A model generated the notes under the pieces. It had not been told where the DNA came from and ran no database searches. It was given only the letters and a program-made list of their open reading frames with translations. The translations under genes and the position numbers were made by a program. Positions 22,701 to 29,965 of a stretch of DNA of 33,617 nt are shown piece after piece; positions within the stretch are counted from its first letter, which is position 1; every line of letters begins with the position of its first letter. Location: the NCBI GenBank assembly GCA_035946955.1, contig DASYYE010000585.1:1-33617 (forward strand), written 5' to 3'. This DNA comes from DASYYE01 sp035946955. GTDB taxonomy: Bacteria; Actinomycetota; Actinomycetes; Streptosporangiales; Streptosporangiaceae.

Positions 22701-23744
22701 ACCAACAAGTGGTCGGAGTTCCGGCCAGCCATCCGTGACCTGCTCGGTACCAGGTTCGAGCTGCGCCTGGGCGACCCGTACGAGTCGGAGATGGGCCGGG
22801 CGCTGGCGGGCAACGTCCCGGAACACTCCCCGGGCCGTGGGCTGACCAAGGACGGCCTGCACTTCCTCACCGCGCTGCCGCGTATCGACGGCCAGCCGGA
22901 TGCCGCCAGCCTGCCCGATGCCGTGCGCAAGCTCGTCGAGACCGTGGACACCGCCTGGCGCGGCGCCCGCGCACCGGCGGTACGGCTGCTGCCCACCGCA
23001 TTCGAGGTGACGGAACTGCCGGGCCCCGCGGAGACCGGTACCCGGATCCCGTTCGCGGTCGACGAGGCCACGCTCTCACCGGTGTTCCTCGACTTCGCCA
23101 CCGACCCGCACTTCCTGGTGCTCGGCGACACCGAGACCGGCAAGTCCAACCTGCTGCACCTGGTCGCGGACGGGATCGCGGCGCGGTACTCGCTGGAGCA
23201 GGCACGGATGATCGTGGTGGACTACCGGCGGTCACTGCTGGACGTGTCGGACGCTGAGCACTGCATTGGTTATGCCCCGTCCTCGGCCGCGGCCGGGCCG
23301 CTGCTCAACGACGCCCGGGAGGCGCTGGTCAAGCGGCTGCCGCCGGCCGACCTGACGGCACAGGAGTTGCGGGACCGGTCGTGGTGGCGAGGGTCAGACC
23401 TGTTCATCATCGTGGATGACTACGACCTGGTGGCCGGAGCCACCAACCCGTTGCTGCCACTGGTCGAACTGCTCCCCCAAGCCAGGGAGATCGGGCTGCA
23501 CCTGGTGCTGGCGCGGTCCGCGGGTGGCGCCGGGCGTGCCATGTTCGAGCCGGTCGTCCAGCGGCTGCGGGAGATGGGATCGACCGCGCTGCTGTTCTCA
23601 GCCAGCAAGGATGAGGGGCCGATATTCGGGGTCAAGCCGCAGACCCTGCCCTGCGGACGCGGTCACCTGGTCACCCGGCGGACCGCACCCCTCCTCGTGC
23701 AGACCGCGCTAGCCACCACGCCGCAGGGCGGATCCGCGCAGTAG
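19728..23744 (+). CDS. eccC: ESX motor ATPase EccC (single chain)
   Basis: A 1338-residue, unsplit EccC. Two transmembrane helices lie at about residues 43-85. Three FtsK/SpoIIIE ATPase domains follow, with Walker A motifs at 484-491 (GATGAGKS), 848-856 (GAPRSGKST) and 1133-1140 (GDTETGKS). Only the first has a classical Walker B with catalytic Glu (LFIVIDE, D597-E598). The second (VFLVVDG, 953-959) and third (LFIIVDD, 1225-1231) lack it, as usual in EccC, where they bind substrate rather than drive turnover. The start is GTG at 19728 after AGGAAGG. The C-terminus (HLVTRRTAPLLVQTALATTP) looks complete. Its last 36 bases are shared, on the other strand, with the recombinase gene of the inserted element. 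Confidence 0.95.
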   Translation: MGTDIVRRRERREGPEMPHGEIVLQPPPEVPEVVGDAFTQMLTYLPMLAMTFGMVAMMSGTGSGALRWVGGGALGLGMGGMALGQMARGRGDRRVKLNGLRRDYLRYLGQVRRRVRRVAAAQAEALAWSSPEPGALRWLVTDSQRARLWERRPSDDDFGSVRLGTGTQYLAVRLIPPQTKPVEDLDPLCAGALRRFMRAHARLTGLPVGVSLRAFSRVSVVGDNEAAAAMVRAVLAQVAVFHSPDDLRICVCATPERLARWQWLKWLPHNLHPTEQDAAGPVRLMAPTLAQLESMLGPEFKDRPRFTPGKADSSLPYHVVVVDGVSAAYGDQLGGDGVDGVAIIDLSGDHPAAADATVLRLRVGGGQIEMVSRDRTGTDVTSLVGVADQLSVPEAEALARQLAPLRPAGGTGPGEDALATDTTLTSLLGITDPQALEVASLWRPRASRSRLRVPMGVDAAGQPVELDIKEAAQGGMGPHGLVIGATGAGKSELLRTVVLGLALTHSPQVLNFVLVDFKGGATFLGLERLNHVSAVITNLEEELPLVDRMREALHGEVVRRQELLRAAGNYASLRDYDRDRERGTALAPVPTLFIVIDEFSELLAAKPEFIDLFVMIGRVGRSLGVHLLLASQRLEEGRLRGLDTQLSYRIGLRTYSAAESRIVLGVPDAYELPPRPGNGYLKTEATEMTRFKAAYVSGPAAGEPETIGGAPVSSREARPVVVPYDLSYVKPENVLRPPVHDRTLTPAEFGGQTAKPGASLFEVVIRQLAEQGAQAHQIWLPPLDMPPTLDQLLPPLSLTAQLGCTTEGWEWRGRLHAVTGIVDRPFDQRRDLLWADLSGGAGNAGVAGAPRSGKSTLLRTLVCSLALLHTPAEVQFYCLDFGGGTLSALGRLPHVGGVATRLQAERVRRTVAEVRAVLERREQEFAERGIESIAAYRAARASGESAGDGFGDVFLVVDGWLTLRQEYEQLELDITALAARGLGYGIHVVAATNKWSEFRPAIRDLLGTRFELRLGDPYESEMGRALAGNVPEHSPGRGLTKDGLHFLTALPRIDGQPDAASLPDAVRKLVETVDTAWRGARAPAVRLLPTAFEVTELPGPAETGTRIPFAVDEATLSPVFLDFATDPHFLVLGDTETGKSNLLHLVADGIAARYSLEQARMIVVDYRRSLLDVSDAEHCIGYAPSSAAAGPLLNDAREALVKRLPPADLTAQELRDRSWWRGSDLFIIVDDYDLVAGATNPLLPLVELLPQAREIGLHLVLARSAGGAGRAMFEPVVQRLREMGSTALLFSASKDEGPIFGVKPQTLPCGRGHLVTRRTAPLLVQTALATTPQGGSAQ

Positions 23745-25586
23745 CCCTCGTCGATGTGCGCTCACGGACAATCTGGTGTCCGGCAGTAACAGGGACAATC
23801 CGGGGATGGCGGGGGTGGGTGGTTCGCTGTCGTTGATGATATCGGCGAGGGCTTGGGGGGTGCTGGGTGTGATGGTGGCGTAGATGGTGACCTGGTGGTC
23901 TTGTTTGTTGTAGACCAGCTCAAGCCCGAACGCGGCGAACAACTGGGCCTGCACACGCGGGGAGAGCCGTGCCAGCCCTTCGGGGACCATGGGCAGGGCG
24001 TCCAGCAGGGTGGGGTCGTTGTCGTGGCCGGCCTGGCGGTCCAGGGCGGCTAGCTGGGCGTTGATGGCGGCGCGGTCGGCTTCCAGTTCGGTGAAGCGTT
24101 CGATGATCCGGGTCCGCCAGGCGACCAGCGCGGGCGCGGGGGCGTCGGTGGTGGTGAGGGCTTCTATCTCGCGGGTGTGGGCTTTCTCGGCGGCGTCGAT
24201 CTGGCGTAGCTGGGTGCGCAGGGCGTCGGCCTGTTGCTGTCGGCGGGCGGTGGCTTCGGCGGCGCTGTCGGGGAGTTGGCGTGCGAGGAGCTGGGCGCGG
24301 TCGGGGCCGAATACACGCCGGTTGAAGAAGTCCAGTATCGCGGTGAGCAGGTCGTCTTCACGGACCCGGACACTCTTAGGGTGGTCGGGGCTGGCGGCGT
24401 GGTGGCGGGGGTTGGCTGGGTCGTGGGTGCAGGAGTAGTACACGTACCCGGTGTGGCCGGTGTGGGGGCGGTTCAGCAGACCTCTCATGCGCCGGTTGCA
24501 GTCGCGGCAGCGGCACCGTGAGCGCAGCACGTAGGAGCGGCGGGCGGCCGGGTGGGTGCTCGGCGCGGTGTCGTCGCGGGCGGTCGCGTGCTCGGCTCCG
24601 ATGGCCTGCGCGGCGTCCCAGACTTGGCGGGTGATGACCGGCTCATGGGCGGGGGTGGGTGACCACAGCCACTGGTCCGGGGCGACGGGGCGGGGCTTGC
24701 GGTAGCCGGGGGTGCGCCGTGTGCGGCCGTAGACCATGTAGCCGGTGTATTTCGGGTTCGCGAGGATCCAGATCACGGCGGCGTCGGTCCAGCCCTGGCC
24801 CTCCTTCGGGGCGGGGTAGGTGGTGGGGTCGGCGTTGAGACGGGCCGTGATGGAGCGGATGCCCAGCTTGTCCACGGTCCGCCAGCCGTAGACCTGCTCG
24901 ACCACGCGGGCCCGTGGCGGGTCCAGCACAAGCCTCGTCTTGGTCTTGCCCTGGGCGGCTCTCATCGGGTTGGGGTGCGGGATCCGCTCAGCGGTGTAGC
25001 CGTAGGGGGTGGGGCCGATGTTGTAGCCGTCTAGCGCGTGCTGGGTGAAGCCACGCCAGGCCTTCTCTTTCAACTGGAACCGGTACCACTCCGCGATGCC
25101 CTGCTTCACCCGGCGCACCAGGATCGTGGTCGCGTTCATCCCCTCCACGTTGATCGGTTCATCGGTGGCGAACAGAGGGATCCCCGCGTCGGAGAGTTGG
25201 CGTTCCAGCTTGAGCGCGTTGAACGTGTCACGGCCGGACCGTTCGATGTCTTCGCACATCACGGCGGCGAACCGGGGTGCGGGCCCGCCTGCCTCGGCGA
25301 GCATGGCGGCCATGCCGCCATCACGCGGGATACCCACGTCGACGTGCTGGTGGGCGTCACCGTGGCCGCGCTGCTCGATGTCCAGCCCACCCGACTCGAG
25401 ATCCCAAAAGTGGCCGGCGATGAACCACCCGGGCGGCAGCTTGGCTTTGACCTCGCGTAGCTGACGCTGCAACGACGCACGCGGGTCTTGCATCAACAGC
25501 GTGGAGGTGCGCCCCAGGAACGCCACGGGCATCGGCTCCCCGGGCGTGCTCGTGCTGGTCACTTGGGTGGGTGCCGGGTGAGCCAT
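23709..25586 (-). CDS. Large serine recombinase (integrase) of the mobile element
   Basis: A 625-residue protein. The N-terminal resolvase domain contains FLGRTSTLLMQDPRASLQRQ, with Ser28 as the likely nucleophile, and IERSGRDTFNALKLE, supplying catalytic Arg. The recombinase domain follows (AWRGFTQHALDGYNIGPTPY, GWTDAAVIWILANPKYTGYM). A zinc ribbon comes next (RCRCRDCNRRMRG with a later YYSCTHD), then a long coiled coil (about residues 440-540). GGAGGT six bases before the ATG fixes the start at 25586. The final residues (RRGLLRGSALRRGG) are antisense to the end of eccC, so the stop codon is probably supplied by host DNA. Such enzymes integrate DNA between short non-identical att sites and sit beside one of them. 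Confidence 0.92.
   Translation of the reverse strand: MAHPAPTQVTSTSTPGEPMPVAFLGRTSTLLMQDPRASLQRQLREVKAKLPPGWFIAGHFWDLESGGLDIEQRGHGDAHQHVDVGIPRDGGMAAMLAEAGGPAPRFAAVMCEDIERSGRDTFNALKLERQLSDAGIPLFATDEPINVEGMNATTILVRRVKQGIAEWYRFQLKEKAWRGFTQHALDGYNIGPTPYGYTAERIPHPNPMRAAQGKTKTRLVLDPPRARVVEQVYGWRTVDKLGIRSITARLNADPTTYPAPKEGQGWTDAAVIWILANPKYTGYMVYGRTRRTPGYRKPRPVAPDQWLWSPTPAHEPVITRQVWDAAQAIGAEHATARDDTAPSTHPAARRSYVLRSRCRCRDCNRRMRGLLNRPHTGHTGYVYYSCTHDPANPRHHAASPDHPKSVRVREDDLLTAILDFFNRRVFGPDRAQLLARQLPDSAAEATARRQQQADALRTQLRQIDAAEKAHTREIEALTTTDAPAPALVAWRTRIIERFTELEADRAAINAQLAALDRQAGHDNDPTLLDALPMVPEGLARLSPRVQAQLFAAFGLELVYNKQDHQVTIYATITPSTPQALADIINDSEPPTPAIPGLSLLLPDTRLSVSAHRRGLLRGSALRRGG
23745..23800. other. 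Probable attachment-site junction next to eccC
   Basis: Chromosomal eccC ends at 23744 and the recombinase reads across this point, so one element boundary should lie in or near this stretch. It holds CGGACA (23765-23770) paired with TGTCCG (23777-23782) and two direct copies of GGACAATC (23766-23773 and 23793-23800). I found no matching copy at the right end of the window, so the core cannot be defined and the second att site is probably outside. Confidence 0.4.
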
Positions 25587-25849
25587 TGAAGTACCTCCGT
25601 GATCGCCTCGGCCTGGCGGGCGTCCCACCGGGCAGCTTCGGCGCCGGTGGCGACCCTGACTTTCCACCGGACTTTCAGCCCCCCAGGCCTTTCTTCCTCA
25701 CTCAGATTATAGCTGAAAATGGTTCCATTCGGGATTGAATTAAGCCAGGCCAGAGAATTGTCTCCACCATTTTTCCCTGAGTCGGTAGCTCCCTGGCCTG
25801 TGGTTTCTCGTTCTGGTGGCGTCGGTGCGTCCGTCTGCTGCTCCTTCAT
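25559..25849 (-). CDS. Small protein overlapping the recombinase start
   Basis: A 96-residue protein whose stop lies 28 bases inside the recombinase gene, implying coupled expression. The first ~40 residues are polar (Thr/Glu/Gln/Gly-rich). The rest has a compact fold pattern: LAWLNSIPNGTIFSYNLSEE, RPGGLKVRWKVRVATGAEAA, then a C-terminal helix AITEVLQWLTRH. Its DNA (25690-25800) is noticeably richer in A and T than its surroundings. The position suits a recombination directionality factor, but I do not recognise the family. The start at 25849 is uncertain; the frame remains open up to 26095, where it is Arg/Pro-rich and looks untranslated. Confidence 0.55.
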   Translation of the reverse strand: MKEQQTDAPTPPERETTGQGATDSGKNGGDNSLAWLNSIPNGTIFSYNLSEEERPGGLKVRWKVRVATGAEAARWDARQAEAITEVLQWLTRHPPK

Positions 25850-26088
25850 AGTGTCCGTTTCCGGGGTGGCGGTGAGGGGTCTCGGTGACCATTCAGCTGC
25901 CTGCGTGGTGGGTGGTTTTTTGGCCGGTGTCCTGCGGCGTGGTGGGGGGCGGCGCCGGCTACGCTGCCCGGCGGGGCGGGCTGGCTCCTTCTGCCCGGAA
26001 TGGACCGCCGGCCGGTGCCGCAGGGTCCCGCCGCGCCGGAGGTGGCTAAAAAACCAGCCGCCGCGCACCCCCGCACCCGCCGTCACCT

Positions 26089-26100
26089 GGCACATGTGCC
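26089..26100. promoter_or_regulatory. 12-bp palindrome in the gap before the small ORF
   Basis: GGCACATGTGCC is a perfect palindrome just after the J-domain gene stop (26102, minus strand). The remaining gap down to 25850 contains two facing TGGTTTTTT tracts (25913-25921 and, reversed, 26056-26048) but no further gene. It may hold the promoter for the small ORF and recombinase. Confidence 0.3.
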
Positions 26101-26101
26101 C

Positions 26102-26584
26102 TCACCTGCCTGGAGGCGGGGCCAGGTCAGCCCGCACAGTCAGCACCAGCCACACCACAAGCCCGGTCACCATGGCGGCAGTGACCGGGCCACCCACCCC
26201 GGCACGGACGGTCAGGAGTGCGAGCACGACAGCGGCGAGGGCACGGGCTGCCAGCCGCAGTGGCCGTCCATGGCGCACCCGGGCGGGCAGCAGCCGGGCA
26301 CTGACCAGCACAGCAGCAACCTGGGGCCGTGAGACTGCGCGGGCCGTGGGGGTGGTGGCCGGTGGGGTGGCTGCGATGAGGTCGGCGTATGCCTCACTGC
26401 GTGCCCACGGGCTGCGCAGCGCTGCGAACGCGGCCGACGCGGCGGCGTAGCGCTCTCTGTCTCCACCGTCGGAGCGGTCGGGGTGGGTGGCGGTGGCGAC
26501 CGCGTACCAGGCGGCGTGGACCTGCTCGTCGGTCAGGTCAGGGCGGGCCGGGAGGCCGAGGACGGCGAAGGGGTTGTAGGTCAT
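26102..26584 (-). CDS. Membrane-anchored J-domain protein of the element
   Basis: A 160-residue protein. Residues 3-70 form a J-domain: NPFAVLGLPARPDLTDEQVH, the HPD signature at 34-36 (ATATHPDRSDG), and YAAASAAFAALRSPWARSEA. After a Thr/Pro linker, residues about 105-150 contain two hydrophobic helices (ALAAVVLALLTVRAG, VTAAMVTGLVVWLVLTVRA). J-domains recruit and stimulate DnaK. Fixing one at the membrane next to a DNA-transfer ATPase suggests chaperoning of the transfer apparatus, which is inference. The start overlaps the upstream ATPase stop by four bases (ATGA), so it is translationally coupled. Confidence 0.8.
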   Translation of the reverse strand: MTYNPFAVLGLPARPDLTDEQVHAAWYAVATATHPDRSDGGDRERYAAASAAFAALRSPWARSEAYADLIAATPPATTPTARAVSRPQVAAVLVSARLLPARVRHGRPLRLAARALAAVVLALLTVRAGVGGPVTAAMVTGLVVWLVLTVRADLAPPPGR

Positions 26585-28452
26585 CGTGCCTCCCCGAACA
26601 CGTCATCCAGTGCCGGGCCGGCCGTCTCCCCATCCGGTCCCGGTGGCGGTGCGTGCTCGCTCGCGGGCGGCGCGACGATGACGGTGGGTGCCTTGGGCGA
26701 TGGGGGCAGGGGCAGCGGGGACGGCCGTGGCCTGGCGATCTGGACCCAGGTGGCCCCGCCCCGGTGGATGTAGGCGGCCTGGCCGACGTCGAGGGAGCGG
26801 GCGATGTCGGGGTCTACGGTCCAGGCGTGCTGGACGCGGGCGGAGCCTTCGTCGCCGAACATGCCACCGATCACCTTCGTGGCGGTCTCGACCACCCGCC
26901 GTGTCCCGGCCAGTTTGCACACCGGGTCCGGCCACGGGGTCCGCATCAGCCAGATCCCCCCATCAGCGGTCGCCGCGATCCGGTTGCGCTCGTCCTCGTC
27001 GGCGCCGAGCCCTTCCCACGACTGCGCGCTGACCTGGACGCCGATCCCCAGCGACCGGCCGCGTTCGTAGAGTTGCCACAGCGGCACCTTGCCGGAGACG
27101 GCGCTGTAGTCGTCGCAGGCCAGCAGCACCGTGCGCGGCTCGCCGTCGCGGTCGGTGACGGCGTGGGCGAGCAGTTCGGTGATGGCCATCGCCTGCGCCT
27201 CAGCGACCGTGGCTTGGCTGGTGCCCTCCAAGATGAAGTACCAGGCATCAGCCCCGGCCAGGCCGCCCGGCCCGTCCAGGGCGGGGCCGAGGCGTTCCAG
27301 CAGGGTCCGGTACCGCAGTGCGATGTCACCCAGGTGGGTCCGGGCGCTGGCCACCGCGCCCAGCCGTTGCGGGTCGCTGGCGTAGGCGTTGGTCAGCCAG
27401 GCGGCGTCCAGTCGCTGGAGGAAGTCTGCGCCGTTGACAGGGGGTGCGGGGGGTGCGGTGATAGCGAGCATCAACACGGCCTGCATCACGTCGGCGTAGT
27501 AGGCGGCCGGGCCCTCCGCACCGGTCGAGACCATCTGGAACAGCGACACGGCCAGGTCACGGGGCGGCAGCGCCCACAGCGACACACTGGTCTGGTCGGG
27601 CCACACGGCGACCCGCACAGCGCCCACGCTGAACAAGAGCCGGGCGGTGCGGGTGGCCTTGGCGCGGGAGTCCGGGCCGCCCTTGCAGTCCAGCACCACC
27701 AGCAACGGCCTGGGTGCCCCACGGGTGCGGGCGGCGGCCAGCGCGGCGGCGTACCACCCGGCCCAGGTGCGCATCATCAGGTTCGTCTTCCCGCACCCCG
27801 ATGACCCCAGGACGACCTGGTGCACGCCCATCGCCGTATAGGGGACGGTCAGCACGGGCCGCCACCTGTGGCCGATGGCGCGGATGGTCGCGCCCATCAC
27901 CACCCGGCCATGGCTGTCGGCGAGGGGGAAGGTGCCGGGTGCGGCGATGCGGCCCCGGGCGGCGCGGGTGGCCCGGTCCCACTGCCGGGCGTCGAACACG
28001 ACCGGTGCGGTCGCGGTCTTGCCGGCCAGCCCGGTCTGGATGGCGTAGGTCCGCCATGCCCACAACACCCCCGCCAGCGCCAGCCCCACTGGGACCGCGA
28101 CCGGCGCGGCCAGCAGGAACGCAGGTAGGAGGCGGCCGAGGCTGGCAGCGTGCCAGGCGGTCACATAGTCATGCCCGGGGGCGAGGGCGAGGGCCTGCCA
28201 GGTGCGGACCTGGAGGGCCCGCCCGGCGAGGTAGACGCCGGTCATCGGCAGGGACCAGGCGGCGGCGCGGTACAGGCGGGCGGGTGGCCAGCCCCGCAGC
28301 CACGCGCCGAGGAACGCCACGCCGGTCACCAGGGTGAGGGGTGCGGCGGCCACCAGCACCGCCACCAGCGCGAGGAACGCGGCCACACGGACGGCCACGC
28401 GGAACACGAAGACGATGGCTCGGAACTGCAAGTACGCCCACAGGATGCTCAC
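26581..28452 (-). CDS. FtsK/TraD-like DNA-transfer coupling ATPase
   Basis: A 623-residue protein. The N-terminal ~135 residues have three or four hydrophobic segments (VRVAAFLALVAVLVAAAPLT, LLPAFLLAAPVAVPVGLALA). The ATPase has Walker A LGSSGCGKTN (216-223) and Walker B LLVVLDCKGG (250-255), followed by a helical region (LFQMVSTGAEGPAAYYADVM). A second conserved stretch is VLLACDDYSAV, and the sensor-like GIGVQVSAQSWEGL follows. The Pro-rich tail may bind partners. This organisation matches VirD4/TraD- or FtsK-type coupling proteins of actinomycete conjugative elements. It overlaps its neighbours by four bases on both sides, defining one transfer operon. Confidence 0.85.
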   Translation of the reverse strand: MSILWAYLQFRAIVFVFRVAVRVAAFLALVAVLVAAAPLTLVTGVAFLGAWLRGWPPARLYRAAAWSLPMTGVYLAGRALQVRTWQALALAPGHDYVTAWHAASLGRLLPAFLLAAPVAVPVGLALAGVLWAWRTYAIQTGLAGKTATAPVVFDARQWDRATRAARGRIAAPGTFPLADSHGRVVMGATIRAIGHRWRPVLTVPYTAMGVHQVVLGSSGCGKTNLMMRTWAGWYAAALAAARTRGAPRPLLVVLDCKGGPDSRAKATRTARLLFSVGAVRVAVWPDQTSVSLWALPPRDLAVSLFQMVSTGAEGPAAYYADVMQAVLMLAITAPPAPPVNGADFLQRLDAAWLTNAYASDPQRLGAVASARTHLGDIALRYRTLLERLGPALDGPGGLAGADAWYFILEGTSQATVAEAQAMAITELLAHAVTDRDGEPRTVLLACDDYSAVSGKVPLWQLYERGRSLGIGVQVSAQSWEGLGADEDERNRIAATADGGIWLMRTPWPDPVCKLAGTRRVVETATKVIGGMFGDEGSARVQHAWTVDPDIARSLDVGQAAYIHRGGATWVQIARPRPSPLPLPPSPKAPTVIVAPPASEHAPPPGPDGETAGPALDDVFGEAR

Positions 28453-29192
28453 AGGGCGGCTCCCGGTGGCAGGTCACGGACGGTGAGCCGGGCCCGCAAC
28501 GCGGCTGGCAGGGACGCGGCGGCCCGGTCGGTGACGCCCCGGGCGGCGGGGGCGGCCAGGTAGATGACCCGGTCATAACGCGGCTGGTCGGCCGGTGGGG
28601 AGTCCGGGTAGTAGTCGGTGTCGCGGGTGAGCAGGCCGGCCATGATGGCGGCGGTGCGCGCTAACGGCTTGGGCGAGAGTTCGGCCTCGATGGCCCAGCA
28701 CTCCCCGGCATACGGGCCGGTCTGCATGTCCGGCCACGACACTTCGGCGTCGGGGACGTGACCGGCTGCCCGGCCGCCGATCGCGGCTCGGATGCGCCGT
28801 TCGGAGCGCCACCACGCGCGGCCGTCCTGGTAAACCGTGCCGGCCTCCAGGGACATGCGGATGGCGAGCACGGCGCGCAGGTGGGCCAGCCTGCCCGCCG
28901 AGGGGCGGGTGTAGGTGTAACGCTGGCCGGTCACCGCAAGGCCGGCGCGGGTCAGCCAGCACCACACCGGGCCCGGCCCCAGCCTGGCCGTCTGGACATA
29001 CCCGGCGGTGCGCCAGCGGGCCACGATCCCCCGCAGTCGGTCGGCGCGGACCCCGAGGTAGGAGGCGAGCAGGTCATAGGCTGCCCCGGACATGTCCCCG
29101 CACAGCACCAGCCCAGCCACGTCACGTCCGCCGAGCCGCACGCTGCCCGCGTCGGAGCGGCGGGCAGCCGGTGTCACGGTGGCTTGGTGCAT
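28449..29192 (-). CDS. Winged-helix protein with nuclease-like motif (replication-relaxation-like)
   Basis: A 247-residue protein. The N-terminal ~95 residues look like a winged helix (YDLLASYLGVRADRLRGIVA, RWRTAGYVQTARLGPGPVWC, LTRAGLAV). The C-terminal part contains HVPDAEVSW and, some 17 residues later, CWAIEAELSPKPLARTAAIM, then YDRVIYLAAP. The PD...E-x-E-x-x-x-K layout resembles PD-(D/E)xK nuclease folds and the replication-relaxation proteins of mobile actinomycete elements; the family name is from memory. It is the first gene of the transfer operon, coupled to the ATPase by a four-base overlap. A DNA-processing role in transfer is therefore plausible. Metal-dependent cleavage is not proven. 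Confidence 0.6.
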   Translation of the reverse strand: MHQATVTPAARRSDAGSVRLGGRDVAGLVLCGDMSGAAYDLLASYLGVRADRLRGIVARWRTAGYVQTARLGPGPVWCWLTRAGLAVTGQRYTYTRPSAGRLAHLRAVLAIRMSLEAGTVYQDGRAWWRSERRIRAAIGGRAAGHVPDAEVSWPDMQTGPYAGECWAIEAELSPKPLARTAAIMAGLLTRDTDYYPDSPPADQPRYDRVIYLAAPAARGVTDRAAASLPAALRARLTVRDLPPGAAL

Positions 29193-29306
29193 CCGTCTCC
29201 GCCCGTCTTGAACTGGCCCCCCTGGTTGGGAGTGTGCCCTGGTCCGGGTGGTTTGCGCTAGCGGGTAACCGTGGCGGCGGTGGCCGGGGCCCCGTCATGC
29301 TGGGGG

Positions 29307-29357
29307 TGCGTGGCGGCACGGCGGGGGGTGTGGGCCCGGCAGCCATGCCGCCACGCA
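29307..29357 (-). terminator. Hairpin between cargo and transfer operons
   Basis: TGCGTGGCGGCA (29307-29318) pairs perfectly with TGCCGCCACGCA (29346-29357) across a 27-base loop. It lies about 60 bases beyond the stop of the lipoprotein gene (29418, minus strand) and before the transfer operon. It has no T-run. It could instead be part of the transfer-operon leader. Confidence 0.45.
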
Positions 29358-29417
29358 GCACGAGGGGGACGGCGCAGCCAGGGCACACGCCCCCGGCCAG
29401 CGCCGCCCGCAGGGTGG

Positions 29418-29954
29418 TTAGGTCATGGTCCTGGCGATGGCGAGCAGGGTCGCGGTGCCGTAGGTCTGGCTGACGATGTTGGTGTCTACGCCGCCCAGGT
29501 CGAACTCCACCCACGCCGGGTTGGGGCTGACCGGGTTGGTATGGGGGGAGATCACGAGTATGGGGTACCCGTTGACCTGGGTGATCTGCGACTTCCCGTT
29601 CAGTCCCACCTGGAGCTTCCTGAAGAAGCCAGCGGCGTTGTGGTAGATCGCGGGTGACATCATGACCGTGACCTTGCCGTGGTCGAAGACCAGGGCGACC
29701 TGGTGTGCTGGGCTGACCCAGACTGTGGTCAGGGTCTTGGCGTTCGCCAGAGCAGTAGTGGGCACCGTGACGGGGTACCCGGCTGATGCGGCGGCCTGCG
29801 CGACGGTCACTTGTTTTTCGTGTGGGCCGAAGGGATGGCTGTAGTCCGTAGGCAAGCCGCTCGCTGACACTGAGCCAGGCCCAGACCCGGAGCATGCCGT
29901 AACGGTCACCAGGATGGTCGCGGCAGCCGCCATCAGGAATGACTTCGTCTTCAT
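29418..29954 (-). CDS. Element-encoded lipoprotein
   Basis: A 178-residue precursor with signal FLMAAAATILVTVTACSGSG and lipobox VTAC (Cys21). The mature domain has KQVTVAQAAASAGYPVTVPT, then strands VALVFDHGKVTVMMSP, GYPILVISPH and WVEFDLGGVDTNIVSQTYG. The last resembles strand patterns seen in DUF4367-type surface domains, but I would not assign that family. GGGAGG precedes the ATG, 11 bases after the upstream stop. It is the last gene of the cargo operon. Confidence 0.8.
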   Translation of the reverse strand: MKTKSFLMAAAATILVTVTACSGSGPGSVSASGLPTDYSHPFGPHEKQVTVAQAAASAGYPVTVPTTALANAKTLTTVWVSPAHQVALVFDHGKVTVMMSPAIYHNAAGFFRKLQVGLNGKSQITQVNGYPILVISPHTNPVSPNPAWVEFDLGGVDTNIVSQTYGTATLLAIARTMT

Positions 29955-29965
29955 CTCATTCCTCC

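Noticed and set aside
25913..26056. Facing TGGTTTTTT tracts as a transposon-like inverted repeat
   Set aside because: The arms match over only about nine bases plus a few flanking positions, with no transposase between and no target duplication.
26389..27804. 471-codon frame antisense to the coupling ATPase
   Set aside because: It has low-complexity Gly/Arg/Ala composition opposite a gene with clear Walker motifs.
29122..29440. Minus-strand CPGCAVPLVLRGG stretch resembling part of a zinc ribbon
   Set aside because: There is no usable start codon or ribosome site, only one Cys pair, and a Pro-rich continuation; it lies between two operons.
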